NCBI RefSeq assembly: GCF_024639605.1 | Contig: NZ_JAHEHZ010000006.1 | Span: forward strand, 1 to 48,206 | Direction of reading: 5' to 3' | From: Roseobacter sp. | Lineage (GTDB): Bacteria; Pseudomonadota; Alphaproteobacteria; Rhodobacterales; Rhodobacteraceae | DNA: 48,206 bases | Part shown: in pieces, positions 1 to 8,052 of the stretch | Layout of the letters: each line of letters opens with the position of its first letter | Position numbering within the stretch: the first letter of the stretch is position 1 | Program-made: the position numbers and the translations under genes | The notes under the pieces: model-generated | Told to the model about the DNA's origin: nothing | Seen by the model: only the letters and a program-made list of their open reading frames with translations | Databases searched by the model: none

Positions 1-383
1 TCGCGGAATCCGACCGTCCCGAGCTCACATCAGCCGGTGTGGTGGTCTCCGGTGGACGCGGCGTCGGCTCTGAAGAAGACTTTGCGCTGATCGAAAAACT
101 GGCGGACAAACTGGGGGCCGCAGTCGGCGCCTCGCGCGCCGCGGTCGATTCCGGCTACGCCCCCAACGACTGGCAGGTGGGGCAGACCGGTAAGGTCGTA
201 GCCCCCGACCTCTACGTCGCAGTGGGCATTTCGGGTGCAATTCAGCACCTGGCCGGCATGAAGGACAGTAAAATCATCGTCGCAATCAACAAAGACGAGG
301 AAGCGCCGATTTTTCAGGTTGCCGATTATGGCCTTGTTGCCGACCTCTTCACAGCCGTTCCCGAGCTGATCGAAAAAATCTGA
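1..383 (+). CDS. etfA: Electron transfer flavoprotein subunit alpha, C-terminal part (cut by window edge)
   Basis: EtfA forms with EtfB the FAD/AMP heterodimer that takes electrons from acyl-CoA dehydrogenases and passes them to ETF-ubiquinone oxidoreductase. The reading frame is open from the left edge, so the start and N-terminal domain lie outside the window. What remains is the conserved C-terminal FAD-binding domain: a [11 protein letters not shown] segment, SRAAVDSGY, a [14 protein letters not shown] stretch and [12 protein letters not shown] followed by [10 protein letters not shown], all in the usual EtfA order and ending in the usual LF-x-E-L-x-x-xI tail. A hairpin terminator follows the stop. 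The next gene on the same strand is 3-hydroxybutyryl-CoA dehydrogenase, which fits a fatty-acid/butyrate oxidation neighbourhood. Identification is secure. Confidence 0.96.
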   Translation, partial: AESDRPELTSAGVVVSGGRGVGSEEDFALIEKLADKLGAAVGASRAAVDSGYAPNDWQVGQTGKVVAPDLYVAVGISGAIQHLAGMKDSKIIVAINKDEEAPIFQVADYGLVADLFTAVPELIEKI

Positions 384-407
384 TCCCGAACAACGTCATG
401 CAAGACC

Positions 408-440
408 AAAGGTCGCCCCATATAAAGGGGCGGCCTTTTC
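408..440 (+). terminator. Rho-independent terminator after etfA
   Basis: The arms GGTCGCCCC and GGGGCGGCC pair over nine positions (one G-T) around an ATATAAA loop, followed by TTTTC. It sits 25 bases after the etfA stop. The A-rich left flank means it may also serve the convergent gene that ends at 439. Confidence 0.8.
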
Positions 441-1284
441 ATTGCGGGCGGACCATGTCGTGCAGCAGCGGCCCGATGTGGCGGGCGAGTTCTCCATGGG
501 CTCTGGGACCGAGCATTTTCTTTGCGGCCATTGCCTCCATTTCACTGAAAACCATGCCTGAAGTGCCGGCATTGATCGCCTCAGGCGTCGCCACGACCTG
601 CGCCAGAGTAACCTGATCGCCCGCGAGACTGTCGAGCATTTCGCGTGTGACAAAAAGCGGATCACCCGACCGCGCCGGATCGGGACCGACCGGTTCATCC
701 CGCAATGGCGCGTGATCGGCAAACCAGACAAGCAGAACCCGGCTCCCGATCTGACGCGTCAGCAGATCCATCCGGGCCGACCACGCTTTCTGAAGCTCGG
801 CACGAACAATGGAAAACCGCTCTGATGAAACCTTATGCAGATGGCTGAGCATATGGCGGTTGAAGTGAAACTCCGCAAAATCGACTTCCGGATAAATCAC
901 CCGTAACAGCGGAGACGCGGTGAGAAACCGGTCGTTGCGCCTCGGATGCACCGTATAAAACCGGTTCGACAGGTTCTGTGCACCAACCACCTGCAGCACC
1001 GCGACGCGCGCGCGCTGTGCTGCCTCCATGACTGTCGGGTCATTGACGAACACGTCAATACCAGCGTTCGGAATACCGAAGTTGACGCAGTTCAGACCCA
1101 GGTCGCTCTCCACCAGCGCCGGAAACGGTGCCTTGATAAACTTGCCATAGGTCTCAGTGCCACCAAGGAACGCCACATAGGGCGCGTCAAGACGCCGTCG
1201 CGGTCCGCGAAACAGAAGCCGGGAATTTCCGTACCGGCACGGCGCATAATCGAGCGCACCCGCGCTCATAGCATCATAGGTCAT
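439..1284 (-). CDS. DUF6473-like protein of unknown function
   Basis: I recognise this only as resembling the DUF6473 family common in Rhodobacteraceae; no enzymatic role is known to me. The 281-residue product opens with LDYAPCRYG, then LLFRGPRR, then the motif FLGGTETYGKF and the nearby NFGIPNAGIDVF, which look like a Rossmann-type or SGNH-like core but lack a motif that settles it. The ATG at 1284 is chosen because an AAGGTGG box lies just upstream; a GTG at 1305 with its own AAAGGA is an alternative adding seven residues. No signal peptide or membrane segment is seen. It is convergent with etfA and divergent from the hbd gene. Confidence 0.7.
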   Translation of the reverse strand: MTYDAMSAGALDYAPCRYGNSRLLFRGPRRRLDAPYVAFLGGTETYGKFIKAPFPALVESDLGLNCVNFGIPNAGIDVFVNDPTVMEAAQRARVAVLQVVGAQNLSNRFYTVHPRRNDRFLTASPLLRVIYPEVDFAEFHFNRHMLSHLHKVSSERFSIVRAELQKAWSARMDLLTRQIGSRVLLVWFADHAPLRDEPVGPDPARSGDPLFVTREMLDSLAGDQVTLAQVVATPEAINAGTSGMVFSEMEAMAAKKMLGPRAHGELARHIGPLLHDMVRPQ

Positions 1285-1440
1285 AAGCCCACCTTTTTCG
1301 TTCACCCGGATCCTTTATCGCCTGGCAATCCTTAGATTCCCTTAAACTCCGGTCATCAGGCAGATTATTGCGCCTGCGCGTACTTGCGGCCCCGTGGCGT
1401 GGCACCGTAAACTGGCGTTACACGATAAGGGATCAGCGGC

Positions 1441-2316
1441 ATGGAAATCAGGAAAATCGGCATTGTAGGCGCCGGACAGATGGGCAACGGCATCGCCCAT
1501 GTGATGTCGCTGGCAGGCTATGACGTGATGCTCAACGATATCAGCGATGACGCCCTGAGCAACGCAATGGAACTGATGAAAAACAACATGGAGCGCCAGG
1601 TCAGCCGCGGTAAGATCACCGCAGATCAGCTCTCGGACGCGCTCTCGCGGATAACCTGCACCACCACACTCAGCGAACTCGGCCAGACCGATCTGATCAT
1701 CGAAGCCGCCACCGAGCGGGAAACCGTTAAACAGGCAATTTTTGAGGACCTCGTGCCGCATCTGCAGCCGCACACGATCCTGACCTCCAATACCTCCTCT
1801 ATCTCCATCACCCGGCTGGCCAGCAGGACAGACCGTCCGGAAAAATTCATGGGATTTCACTTCATGAATCCGGTGCCGGTGATGCAGCTGGTTGAGCTGA
1901 TCCGCGGGATTGCAACAGATGAACCGACGTTCAGCGCCTGCAAAGAGGTCGTCGAAAAGCTCGATAAAACAGCAGCTTCAGCCGAAGATTTCCCTGCCTT
2001 TATCGTGAACCGCATCCTGATGCCGATGATCAATGAGGCGGTCTACACACTCTATGAAGGCGTCGGCAGCGTGCAATCGATCGACAGTTCCCTGAAGCTC
2101 GGCGCGAACCACCCGATGGGGCCGCTTGAACTCGCCGATTTCATCGGTCTCGATACCTGTCTTGCGATCATGAACGTCCTGCACGACGGGCTGGCTGATA
2201 CCAAATACCGCCCCTGCCCGCTTCTGACCAAATACGTTGAAGCCGGCTGGCTGGGCCGGAAAACCGATCGCGGATTTTACGATTATCGCGGCGAAACGCC
2301 GGTGCCGACCCGCTGA
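1441..2316 (+). CDS. hbd: 3-hydroxybutyryl-CoA dehydrogenase
   Basis: This enzyme oxidises (3S)-3-hydroxybutyryl-CoA to acetoacetyl-CoA with NAD(P), or runs in reverse in butyrate/PHB metabolism. The 291-residue single-function protein has an N-terminal Rossmann dinucleotide motif GIVGAGQMGNGIA (residues 7-19), the SNTSS segment near 116-120, the catalytic-site GFHFMNP with His140, and the C-terminal helical dimerisation domain with NHPMGPLELADFIGLD. Length is normal for the family and excludes the fused FadB/FadJ type. An AAGGGA box lies about nine bases before the ATG. Its closeness to etfA agrees with shared use in acyl-CoA oxidation. The symbol hbd is functional; paaH or fadB2 are equally used for such paralogues. 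Confidence 0.93.
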   Translation: MEIRKIGIVGAGQMGNGIAHVMSLAGYDVMLNDISDDALSNAMELMKNNMERQVSRGKITADQLSDALSRITCTTTLSELGQTDLIIEAATERETVKQAIFEDLVPHLQPHTILTSNTSSISITRLASRTDRPEKFMGFHFMNPVPVMQLVELIRGIATDEPTFSACKEVVEKLDKTAASAEDFPAFIVNRILMPMINEAVYTLYEGVGSVQSIDSSLKLGANHPMGPLELADFIGLDTCLAIMNVLHDGLADTKYRPCPLLTKYVEAGWLGRKTDRGFYDYRGETPVPTR

Positions 2317-2321
2317 GCGCG

Positions 2322-3227
2322 TCAGTCTTTCAGCGCCAGTGTGTGGTCGCGCAACCAGGCCATGAACCCGCGCGGATCATCCGCCCATTTCTCAATTGTC
2401 TCTGGCGCAAGCGGCTCCCCCACGATCGGCGCCTGGGGCTTGTCAAAGGCGTGCACCACCTCGTGCAGCAACAGACCCTGACGCAGCATCGGAGACAATT
2501 TGTTGGCAATCTGATAAGCGCGCGAGTTCTGGCCCGGAAATTTGATCGGCAGAACTGTGGCACCTGAGCGGCGGATCATCTTTGCCGTAAAGACATTCCA
2601 CTCACCCTCGACAGCCGGACCGAAAAACGTCTTTGACGCAGCCACGCCACCTGACGGGAAAAGCGCCACGACCCCGCCGCCCTGCAGGTGCTCCATCGCG
2701 CGTGTGCGCATCTCGACGCCTTTGCGCTGCGCCCCTTCTTCATGGGGGAACGGCACCGGGATCATAAAAGAGCTCGCGGCCTCGTCGATAATCGTCAGAA
2801 GAGACCGCGTCAGAATGCGGTAATCGGGCCGAACCCGCCCGATCAGATCCGCAAACATCATCCCGTCAATCAATCCGTGCGGATGATTGGACACGACAAT
2901 CACCGGACCTTCGCGCGGGATCCGGTCAAGCTGGTGCTGCGGCGTCTGAAGCTCAATCCCCATGACATCGAGTGCCGCGCGCCAGAATGCCTGGCCCTGC
3001 GGTGCGCCGCGACGTTCGAACTCTTTTACGCGGCGCAGAATGGTCAGCTTGCCGGTCAGCGCTTCCATTACCCGGATCATCGAAGATTTCCACGGGTCGT
3101 CAAAGGTCGAGGCATAGGACAGGCTGCGGCGGTCGTATTTGGAAAAGTCCACCTTGTCGCCCGGCTTGCTTTCGCTGATATCCTGCGAACTGTCAGTCAA
3201 TTCAGCGCTCCCCCCGTGCGTTGACAT
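2322..3227 (-). CDS. Lysophospholipid acyltransferase family protein (PlsC domain, COG3176-like)
   Basis: A 301-residue PlsC-type acyltransferase, expected to move an acyl chain onto a lysophospholipid or a related acceptor at the inner membrane. The catalytic block is VSNHPHGLIDG, where His and Asp are separated by five residues (His115, Asp121), the spacing seen in hemolysin-like acyltransferases such as those for ornithine lipid synthesis, not the H-x4-D of classic PlsC. The glycerophosphate-binding element appears as ALFPSGGVA. The ATG at 3227 is preferred because it follows the ptsH stop (3238) and has AGGGA five bases upstream; an upstream in-frame ATG would overlap ptsH. It is the last gene of the chvI-to-ptsH operon. 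Substrate is not known. Confidence 0.85.
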   Translation of the reverse strand: MSTHGGSAELTDSSQDISESKPGDKVDFSKYDRRSLSYASTFDDPWKSSMIRVMEALTGKLTILRRVKEFERRGAPQGQAFWRAALDVMGIELQTPQHQLDRIPREGPVIVVSNHPHGLIDGMMFADLIGRVRPDYRILTRSLLTIIDEAASSFMIPVPFPHEEGAQRKGVEMRTRAMEHLQGGGVVALFPSGGVAASKTFFGPAVEGEWNVFTAKMIRRSGATVLPIKFPGQNSRAYQIANKLSPMLRQGLLLHEVVHAFDKPQAPIVGEPLAPETIEKWADDPRGFMAWLRDHTLALKD

Positions 3228-3237
3228 GGTTCCCTGG

Positions 3238-3507
3238 TCAGGCCCCTTCGCCAAATTTATCCGCCACAAGCGCTGTCAGCGCGTCAGCGAGAGCCTCAGC
3301 ATCCGGCCCGGATGTTTCAACCTCAATAAAGGTTCCAAGTGAGGCTGCCAACATTAAAAGCCCCATGATGCTGTCTCCGGAGGCCGATATACCGTCCCTG
3401 GAGATTTCGGCCGATGCGTCGAACCCTTCCACCAGTTCCACCAGTTTGGCTGATGCCCGGGCGTGAAGGCCCTTCTCGTTTACGATTTCCAGTGTCTTTG
3501 CGGTCAT
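3238..3507 (-). CDS. ptsH: HPr phosphocarrier protein of the PTS
   Basis: HPr accepts phosphate from enzyme I on a histidine and passes it to EIIA; HprK can also modify a serine. The 89-residue protein shows the active-site sequence GLHARASAKL with His15 and the regulatory serine region GDSIMGLLMLAA with Ser46. Both sites are intact, so control by the HprK encoded four genes upstream is possible. No sugar permease (EIIB/EIIC) or enzyme I is present in the window, which matches alphaproteobacterial regulatory PTS branches. It lies 15 bases after the EIIA gene and before the acyltransferase, in one operon. Confidence 0.96.
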   Translation of the reverse strand: MTAKTLEIVNEKGLHARASAKLVELVEGFDASAEISRDGISASGDSIMGLLMLAASLGTFIEVETSGPDAEALADALTALVADKFGEGA

Positions 3508-3522
3508 GGATCGGCTGCCTTA

Positions 3523-3915
3523 TTATTCGGGGCTTATGTTCTGGCTGTCGATGTATTTTTTGCCGGCTTCGAGTGCGGCGCGCACAGCATCCGGCACAGA
3601 TTTACGGCGGCTCTTGGCAAGCTTGATCAGCATCGGCAGGTTGGCGCCGTAAAGAATGCGACGGTTGCCGGGCTTGCAGGCCAGAAGACTGAGATTTGAC
3701 GGTGATCCACCGTAAAGATCCGTGACGACAACGACACCGTCCCCCTGATCCACCTCATCCGCTGCGACACAGATTTCACGTTCTTTCAGGGCGCGGTCGT
3801 GATCTGCCAGAATACCGATGGCCCGCATTCCGCTCTGCCGGCCCACAACGTGCTCGATTGCCGCCAGATACTCCTGTGCCAGTCCGCCGTGCGCGACAAT
3901 CACAATACCGATCAA
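3523..3915 (-). CDS. Mannose-family PTS EIIA component (regulatory, ManX-like)
   Basis: A 130-residue EIIA of the mannose/sorbose family, without fused EIIB. It begins LIGIVIVAHGGLAQEY with the phosphorylatable His at residue 9, and carries the conserved DQGDGVVVVTDLYGGSPSN segment. The start decides the length: the frame is open far upstream, but everything beyond 3915 overlaps rapZ in another frame. A TTG at 3915, immediately after the rapZ stop (3920) and behind an AAGAAGAGG stretch, gives the expected family length, so I take TTG as the start. Without an EIIBC partner it is likely a signal-transducing acceptor of HPr phosphate, as in other alphaproteobacteria with this gene order. Confidence 0.9.
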   Translation of the reverse strand: MIGIVIVAHGGLAQEYLAAIEHVVGRQSGMRAIGILADHDRALKEREICVAADEVDQGDGVVVVTDLYGGSPSNLSLLACKPGNRRILYGANLPMLIKLAKSRRKSVPDAVRAALEAGKKYIDSQNISPE

Positions 3916-3919
3916 GGGA

Positions 3920-4810
3920 TCAGGCCTCTTCTTTCTTACGCAGGTCGAGTTCGCGGTGTCTAATTGACACCTGCCAGCCCTCCTCCGCAAGCCGCAAAGC
4001 GAGGCTTTCGGCCATGGCCACCGAACGGTGCTGTCCTCCGGTGCACCCAAAGGCGATCGACAGATAAGATTTTCCCTCATCGCGATTTGCCGGCAACAGC
4101 CACAGGCACAGGTCCGTGACCTTTTCAGCAAAGGGCCCCGAACGCGGGTCGCTTCTGATGTATTCGGCAACGGCGGCGTCGCGGCCGTCCGATCCGCGCA
4201 GCGCCGGATCCCAGTAGGGGTTACGCAGAAAACGGCAGTCGAAAACCATATCCACACTGCGCGGCAGCCCGCGTTTATAGGAGAATGACTGCACGGAAAC
4301 ACTGAGATGACGCTGGCCACCGGGCGCAAACCAGTGCTCAACCTCTTCGCGCAGCTGATGTACGTTCAGTTCGCTGGTGTCGATCAGTACGTCAGCCCTC
4401 GCGCGCAGCGGCTGAAGCATTTCAAGTTCACGCATGATGCCATCGGACGGTCGGTCGTCGGGCGCAAGCGGATGCCTGCGGCGTGTTTCGGAAAACCGGC
4501 GCAACAGCACCTCTGACTGGCAGTCCAGAAACAAAAGCTCCGGTGCAAGTCCCGGCACCGCCGTCAGACCACCGAGCGTATCGATGATTGCGTTGGTGGA
4601 AAAATCACGGTTGCGCGGGTCGATCCCGAGCGCAAGTGGTCTGTCTTGCCCCGGCCCATCCAGAAGATCGTTCAGCAGCCGCAACGGCAGGTTATCTATG
4701 GTCTCATAGCCCGCGTCTTCCAACACATTGAGCGCACTGGAGCGACCGGCGCCCGAAGGTCCGGTGACGAAAATGATCCGCCGCGCGTCTGAAGATAATG
4801 TCTGCGTCAT
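3920..4810 (-). CDS. rapZ: RNase adapter protein RapZ (YvcJ family ATPase)
   Basis: RapZ proteins bind nucleotides and, in enterobacteria, direct RNase E to the small RNA GlmZ to control amino-sugar synthesis; the target in alphaproteobacteria is not established. The 296-residue protein has an N-terminal P-loop, the typical [12 protein letters not shown] segment, [23 protein letters not shown], and the C-terminal domain with [23 protein letters not shown] and [16 protein letters not shown]. The P-loop reads GPSGAGRSS (residues 17-25), with Arg where the Walker A Lys would stand. The ATG at 4810 overlaps the hprK stop as ATGA, indicating translational coupling. An upstream in-frame start at 4888 lies inside hprK and is rejected. 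Confidence 0.95.
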   Translation of the reverse strand: MTQTLSSDARRIIFVTGPSGAGRSSALNVLEDAGYETIDNLPLRLLNDLLDGPGQDRPLALGIDPRNRDFSTNAIIDTLGGLTAVPGLAPELLFLDCQSEVLLRRFSETRRRHPLAPDDRPSDGIMRELEMLQPLRARADVLIDTSELNVHQLREEVEHWFAPGGQRHLSVSVQSFSYKRGLPRSVDMVFDCRFLRNPYWDPALRGSDGRDAAVAEYIRSDPRSGPFAEKVTDLCLWLLPANRDEGKSYLSIAFGCTGGQHRSVAMAESLALRLAEEGWQVSIRHRELDLRKKEEA

Positions 4811-5262
4811 TCCGGCTCTCTCAGTCCTGATCTGAGATATTGCATAATCGCCGCTGGAAAAGCCCGGCTGGCAGATTTGTGAAAACACCGCACTTTATGA
4901 CCGGCGATTTCTGCGTCGTGACGCTCCGGCAGGCGCCGCGTTTCCGTCTGATCGAGATCCACCACAAGCCGGACCGGCACCTCGCCTGCCGGTTCTGCGT
5001 TCAGAATACCGACCCCGCGGGCTTCGATCATACCTCTGATTGCCTCAGGGCAAGCGGCGCGCAGGCCAGACGCCCTGACGTGCACGACAGTCCGGTCATC
5101 GGCGATCAGACGCGCGCCCAGCGACAAAAGCTGCAGCGCCAGCTCAGATTTGCCCGCCCCCGACACCCCGGTGATCAGAATACCCGCGCCGTCAACCGCC
5201 ACCGCGCTGGCATGCAGAATAAGAGTATCGGGTGCCTCAGGCAGAGGGCCCGCCGGCGTCAT
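4807..5262 (-). CDS. hprK: HPr kinase/phosphorylase, short alphaproteobacterial form
   Basis: HprK phosphorylates and dephosphorylates the regulatory serine of HPr. This 151-residue protein consists only of the C-terminal catalytic domain: HASAVAVDG near the start, Walker A GVSGAGKS (32-39), LIADDRTVV, and the signature IEARGVGIL. The N-terminal domain of the roughly 310-residue Firmicutes enzyme is absent, as is usual in alphaproteobacteria. It starts three bases after the chvG stop and its own stop overlaps the rapZ ATG, so it is transcribed with the two-component genes. Its presence beside HPr with an intact Ser46 supports a functional serine-phosphorylation switch. Confidence 0.95.
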   Translation of the reverse strand: MTPAGPLPEAPDTLILHASAVAVDGAGILITGVSGAGKSELALQLLSLGARLIADDRTVVHVRASGLRAACPEAIRGMIEARGVGILNAEPAGEVPVRLVVDLDQTETRRLPERHDAEIAGHKVRCFHKSASRAFPAAIMQYLRSGLREPE

Positions 5263-5265
5263 CGC

Positions 5266-6987
5266 TCAGGTCGGAAGGCCGACGACAAAGCGCGCGCCGA
5301 GCGGATCGGAGGTGATATCTGCTTCAGTGGGGCGGATGTTTTCGGCCCAGATGACACCACCATGCGCTTCGATGATCTGTTTGGAAATCGCAAGGCCGAG
5401 ACCGGAGTTGTTTCCGAAATGCTCATCAGGGCGCTGTGAGTAGAACCGTTTGAAAATTTTCGACAGCGCCTGGTCCGGGATGCCGGGACCTGTGTCTTCG
5501 ACCACGATCAGCACGCGGTTTTCTTTTTTGCGCGCCCAGATCCGGATTGCATCACCGTCTTCGCAAAACGATATAGCGTTTGTGATAAGATTCACGAAGA
5601 CCTGTGCAAGGCGGGCTTCAAGCCCATAGACGATAATCGGATTATCCGGCAGATCGGTGATGAAATCGATGCCCTTTGCGCGCGCGTCTTCTCCGAGATA
5701 CTGGCCAAGGTTTGACAGGGTGGTCAGAACGTCGAAGGGCTCTTCCTCTTCTTTCACCAGTTCGCTGTCCAGACGCGACGCGTTGGATATATCACTGACA
5801 AGCCGGTCGAGCCGGCGGACATCGTGATCAATTACATCCAGCAGTTTCTCGCGCTGATCCTCCCTTTTCACCATCCGCAATGTGCCAACGGCAGACCGCA
5901 GTGATGCAAGCGGATTTTTGATCTCATGCGCAACATCCGCTGCAAACTGCTCGTTGCCGTCAATGCGGTTATAAAGGGCCGAAATCATACCGCGCAGAGC
6001 GCCACTCAGCCGTCCGATCTCATCAGGCCGTGCCGTCAGATCCGGGATACGAATGCGCCCCGGGTTCATTTTGCGGGCATTTTTAACGCGCCCAAGCTCG
6101 GCCGCCGCCGCAAGATCTGCCAGCGGATTTGCTATTGTCGAGGCGAGAACCAGGCTCAGGCCAATGGAGACCAGAATACCGATGACAAACATCTGCAGCA
6201 CGCGCTCACGCTCGCTGCGCACGAAGTTATCAATCTCACCGGCGGCCGTGGCCACCGCGACCACACCGATCGGCGTCTCGTTCTGTGTGATCGGCGTCAC
6301 CACCGTGAAAAGTGCACCGCCCGCGGTGTCGAGCTCGCGGCGGATCTGTGTGCCGTCAGTCAGTGTACTGCTGATCAGCGGGCGGATTTTATCGCGCAGC
6401 GGCGTCTGATCGGCGTCCTCCGGCTCACTGAATGCGCCGGATGTCGCGGACCAGACCCAGCTCAGCCCGTCGATCAGAGGCGTCTTACCCCCGAGCGCGC
6501 CGGCGATCTCGCCCGCCGCAAGCCGTCCTTCGGTGTTAGCCACCAGCGTCTCAGACGGATCATAGACGAAAACCTCAATCCCGCTGCGCAGATCAAGACC
6601 GCCCAGCGTGGCCTCGATGTCGATACCGTCCCGGGTCGCAAGGTTCACCGGCGCATCGCGCGGAACCTGCGCTTCGATAACATCGGCGATCAGCTCAGCT
6701 TCGGAGACGAGAGACGCTGCCCGCTGCACGGCAAGACTGTCACGCGAAGAATTCAGCAGCAGAATGCCGGCTACCAGAATGCACATCGCAATGAGATTGA
6801 AGATGATGATCTTGCGCGCGATGTGGGAACTGCGCAGCGACATGAGCCCGCGGCCTTCACGGCTCGCACGCATCTCATTGCCGGCCGCACTGTCGGGTGC
6901 AACCCAGTCATCACCCAGGACGAGATCGCCGTCCCGGGGCTGGGGTGGGGTCAAGTCCCGCACAAAATTCCTCTCGGCCAGCGCCAT
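5266..6987 (-). CDS. chvG: ChvG/ExoS/BvrS-type sensor histidine kinase
   Basis: An inner-membrane histidine kinase of the ChvG-ChvI family, which in relatives responds to acid or envelope stress. The 573-residue protein has an extra hydrophilic N-terminus of about 50 residues, a first membrane segment around 60-80, a periplasmic sensing domain, a second membrane segment around 270-290, a HAMP region, the phospho-acceptor block DVAHEIKNPLASLRSA with His354, and an ATPase domain with the N box NLITNAISFCEDG, DTGPGIP and GLGLAISKQII. It starts nine bases after the chvI stop. The typical acidic ExoR partner is not seen in the window. The gene is in one operon with hprK, rapZ and the PTS genes. 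Confidence 0.93.
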   Translation of the reverse strand: MALAERNFVRDLTPPQPRDGDLVLGDDWVAPDSAAGNEMRASREGRGLMSLRSSHIARKIIIFNLIAMCILVAGILLLNSSRDSLAVQRAASLVSEAELIADVIEAQVPRDAPVNLATRDGIDIEATLGGLDLRSGIEVFVYDPSETLVANTEGRLAAGEIAGALGGKTPLIDGLSWVWSATSGAFSEPEDADQTPLRDKIRPLISSTLTDGTQIRRELDTAGGALFTVVTPITQNETPIGVVAVATAAGEIDNFVRSERERVLQMFVIGILVSIGLSLVLASTIANPLADLAAAAELGRVKNARKMNPGRIRIPDLTARPDEIGRLSGALRGMISALYNRIDGNEQFAADVAHEIKNPLASLRSAVGTLRMVKREDQREKLLDVIDHDVRRLDRLVSDISNASRLDSELVKEEEEPFDVLTTLSNLGQYLGEDARAKGIDFITDLPDNPIIVYGLEARLAQVFVNLITNAISFCEDGDAIRIWARKKENRVLIVVEDTGPGIPDQALSKIFKRFYSQRPDEHFGNNSGLGLAISKQIIEAHGGVIWAENIRPTEADITSDPLGARFVVGLPT

Positions 6988-6996
6988 CGGTGATCG

Positions 6997-7698
6997 TTAT
7001 TCTTCGTTGTATCTGTATCCGATACCGTAGAGCGTCTCAATCGCCGAGAACTCATCGTCCGCCGTCCGCATCTTTTTCCGCAGGCGTTTAATGTGGCTGT
7101 CGATTGTCCGGTCATCCACGTAAACCTGATCGTCATAGGCGACATCCATCAGCTGGTCACGCGACTTTACGAAACCAGGACGCTGCGCCAGCGCCTGCAG
7201 AAGCAGAAATTCTGTCACGGTCAGCGACACATCACGGCCCTTCCACGCCACGGCATGCCGCAGGGGATCCATGCGCAGATCGCCGCGCTCCATCACTTTG
7301 GTCTCTTCGCTGTCAGCAACAACATCACCCGCGACCGCATCCTGACGGCGCAACAGCGCGCGGATCCGCTCGACCAACAGCCTCTGGGAGAAGGGTTTTT
7401 TAACGTAATCGTCAGCGCCCATGCGCAGCCCCAGCACCTCGTCGATCTCATCATCCTTCGAAGTCAGAAAGATCACCGGCATAGCCGTTTTCTGCCGCAG
7501 ACGCTGCAGCAGATCCATGCCATCCATCCGGGGCATCTTAATATCCAGGACCGCCATATCAGGCAGCTTCTTATTGAATGCGTCGAGGGCAGCCTGCCCG
7601 TCATTATACGTTTCCACTTCGAACCCTTCAGCTTCGAGAGTCATGGAAACGGACGTCAGGATATTCCTGTCGTCGTCCACCAGTGCGATTTTAGACAT
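6997..7698 (-). CDS. chvI: ChvI-type response regulator (OmpR family)
   Basis: Receiver plus winged-helix DNA-binding protein, partner of the adjacent ChvG. In the 233-residue product the acidic pocket is IALVDDD (residues 4-10), the phospho-acceptor is Asp52 in [10 protein letters not shown], Lys near 104 lies in DYVKKPF, and the C-terminal DNA-binding domain ends with [18 protein letters not shown] and TLYGIGYRY. The ATG at 7698 with AAGGAT upstream is chosen; the longer in-frame start at 7770 would add residues unlike any receiver. The gene is divergent from pckA. In rhizobia ChvI regulates pckA and envelope genes, so a link to the neighbouring pckA is plausible but not shown here. Confidence 0.95.
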   Translation of the reverse strand: MSKIALVDDDRNILTSVSMTLEAEGFEVETYNDGQAALDAFNKKLPDMAVLDIKMPRMDGMDLLQRLRQKTAMPVIFLTSKDDEIDEVLGLRMGADDYVKKPFSQRLLVERIRALLRRQDAVAGDVVADSEETKVMERGDLRMDPLRHAVAWKGRDVSLTVTEFLLLQALAQRPGFVKSRDQLMDVAYDDQVYVDDRTIDSHIKRLRKKMRTADDEFSAIETLYGIGYRYNEE

Positions 7699-8052
7699 TA
7701 CCTGTATCCTTGTACTGCTCGTTTCTTTGATTTTTTGGGGTATTGACCACTGTTTACCCCCGCGAATCAATCTTTAAGTGCGAATCAGCACAGCACTTCC
7801 GCCCATTTGGGCCATAATTTGATTACGAATGGCTAAATTGCCGCACATTGTTGACCCGGCCCGGCAGTGATAGCGCCAGCATCCGCCGGCGCGGGCGGGC
7901 CATGTGCATAAACATCCTGATGGTGGCGCTAACTGTGTCGAAGCAATCTGTTCACGTGCTAAATCATCATGTTAGGACTGAGACCCGGCTGTCACGGCCG
8001 GTGGTATGGTGTGTGTTTAACCGCAGGTGCGGTCAATCAGGAGATCAACAAG
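7699..8052 (+). promoter_or_regulatory. Divergent chvI / pckA intergenic region
   Basis: A 354-base gap without a convincing gene; it must hold the promoters of the chvI operon (minus) and pckA (plus). An inverted repeat AAGTGC / GCACTT lies at 7776-7781 and 7793-7798, about 80 bases before the chvI ATG, and is a candidate operator. Next to pckA an AGGAG box stands about ten bases before the ATG at 8053. I could not assign -35/-10 boxes with confidence. Confidence 0.55.

Noticed and set aside
3916-4341. Long N-terminal extension of the EIIA gene
   Set aside because: The frame is open through rapZ but the sequence is rapZ antiphase; the mannose-type EIIA starts immediately before its active-site strand at 3915.
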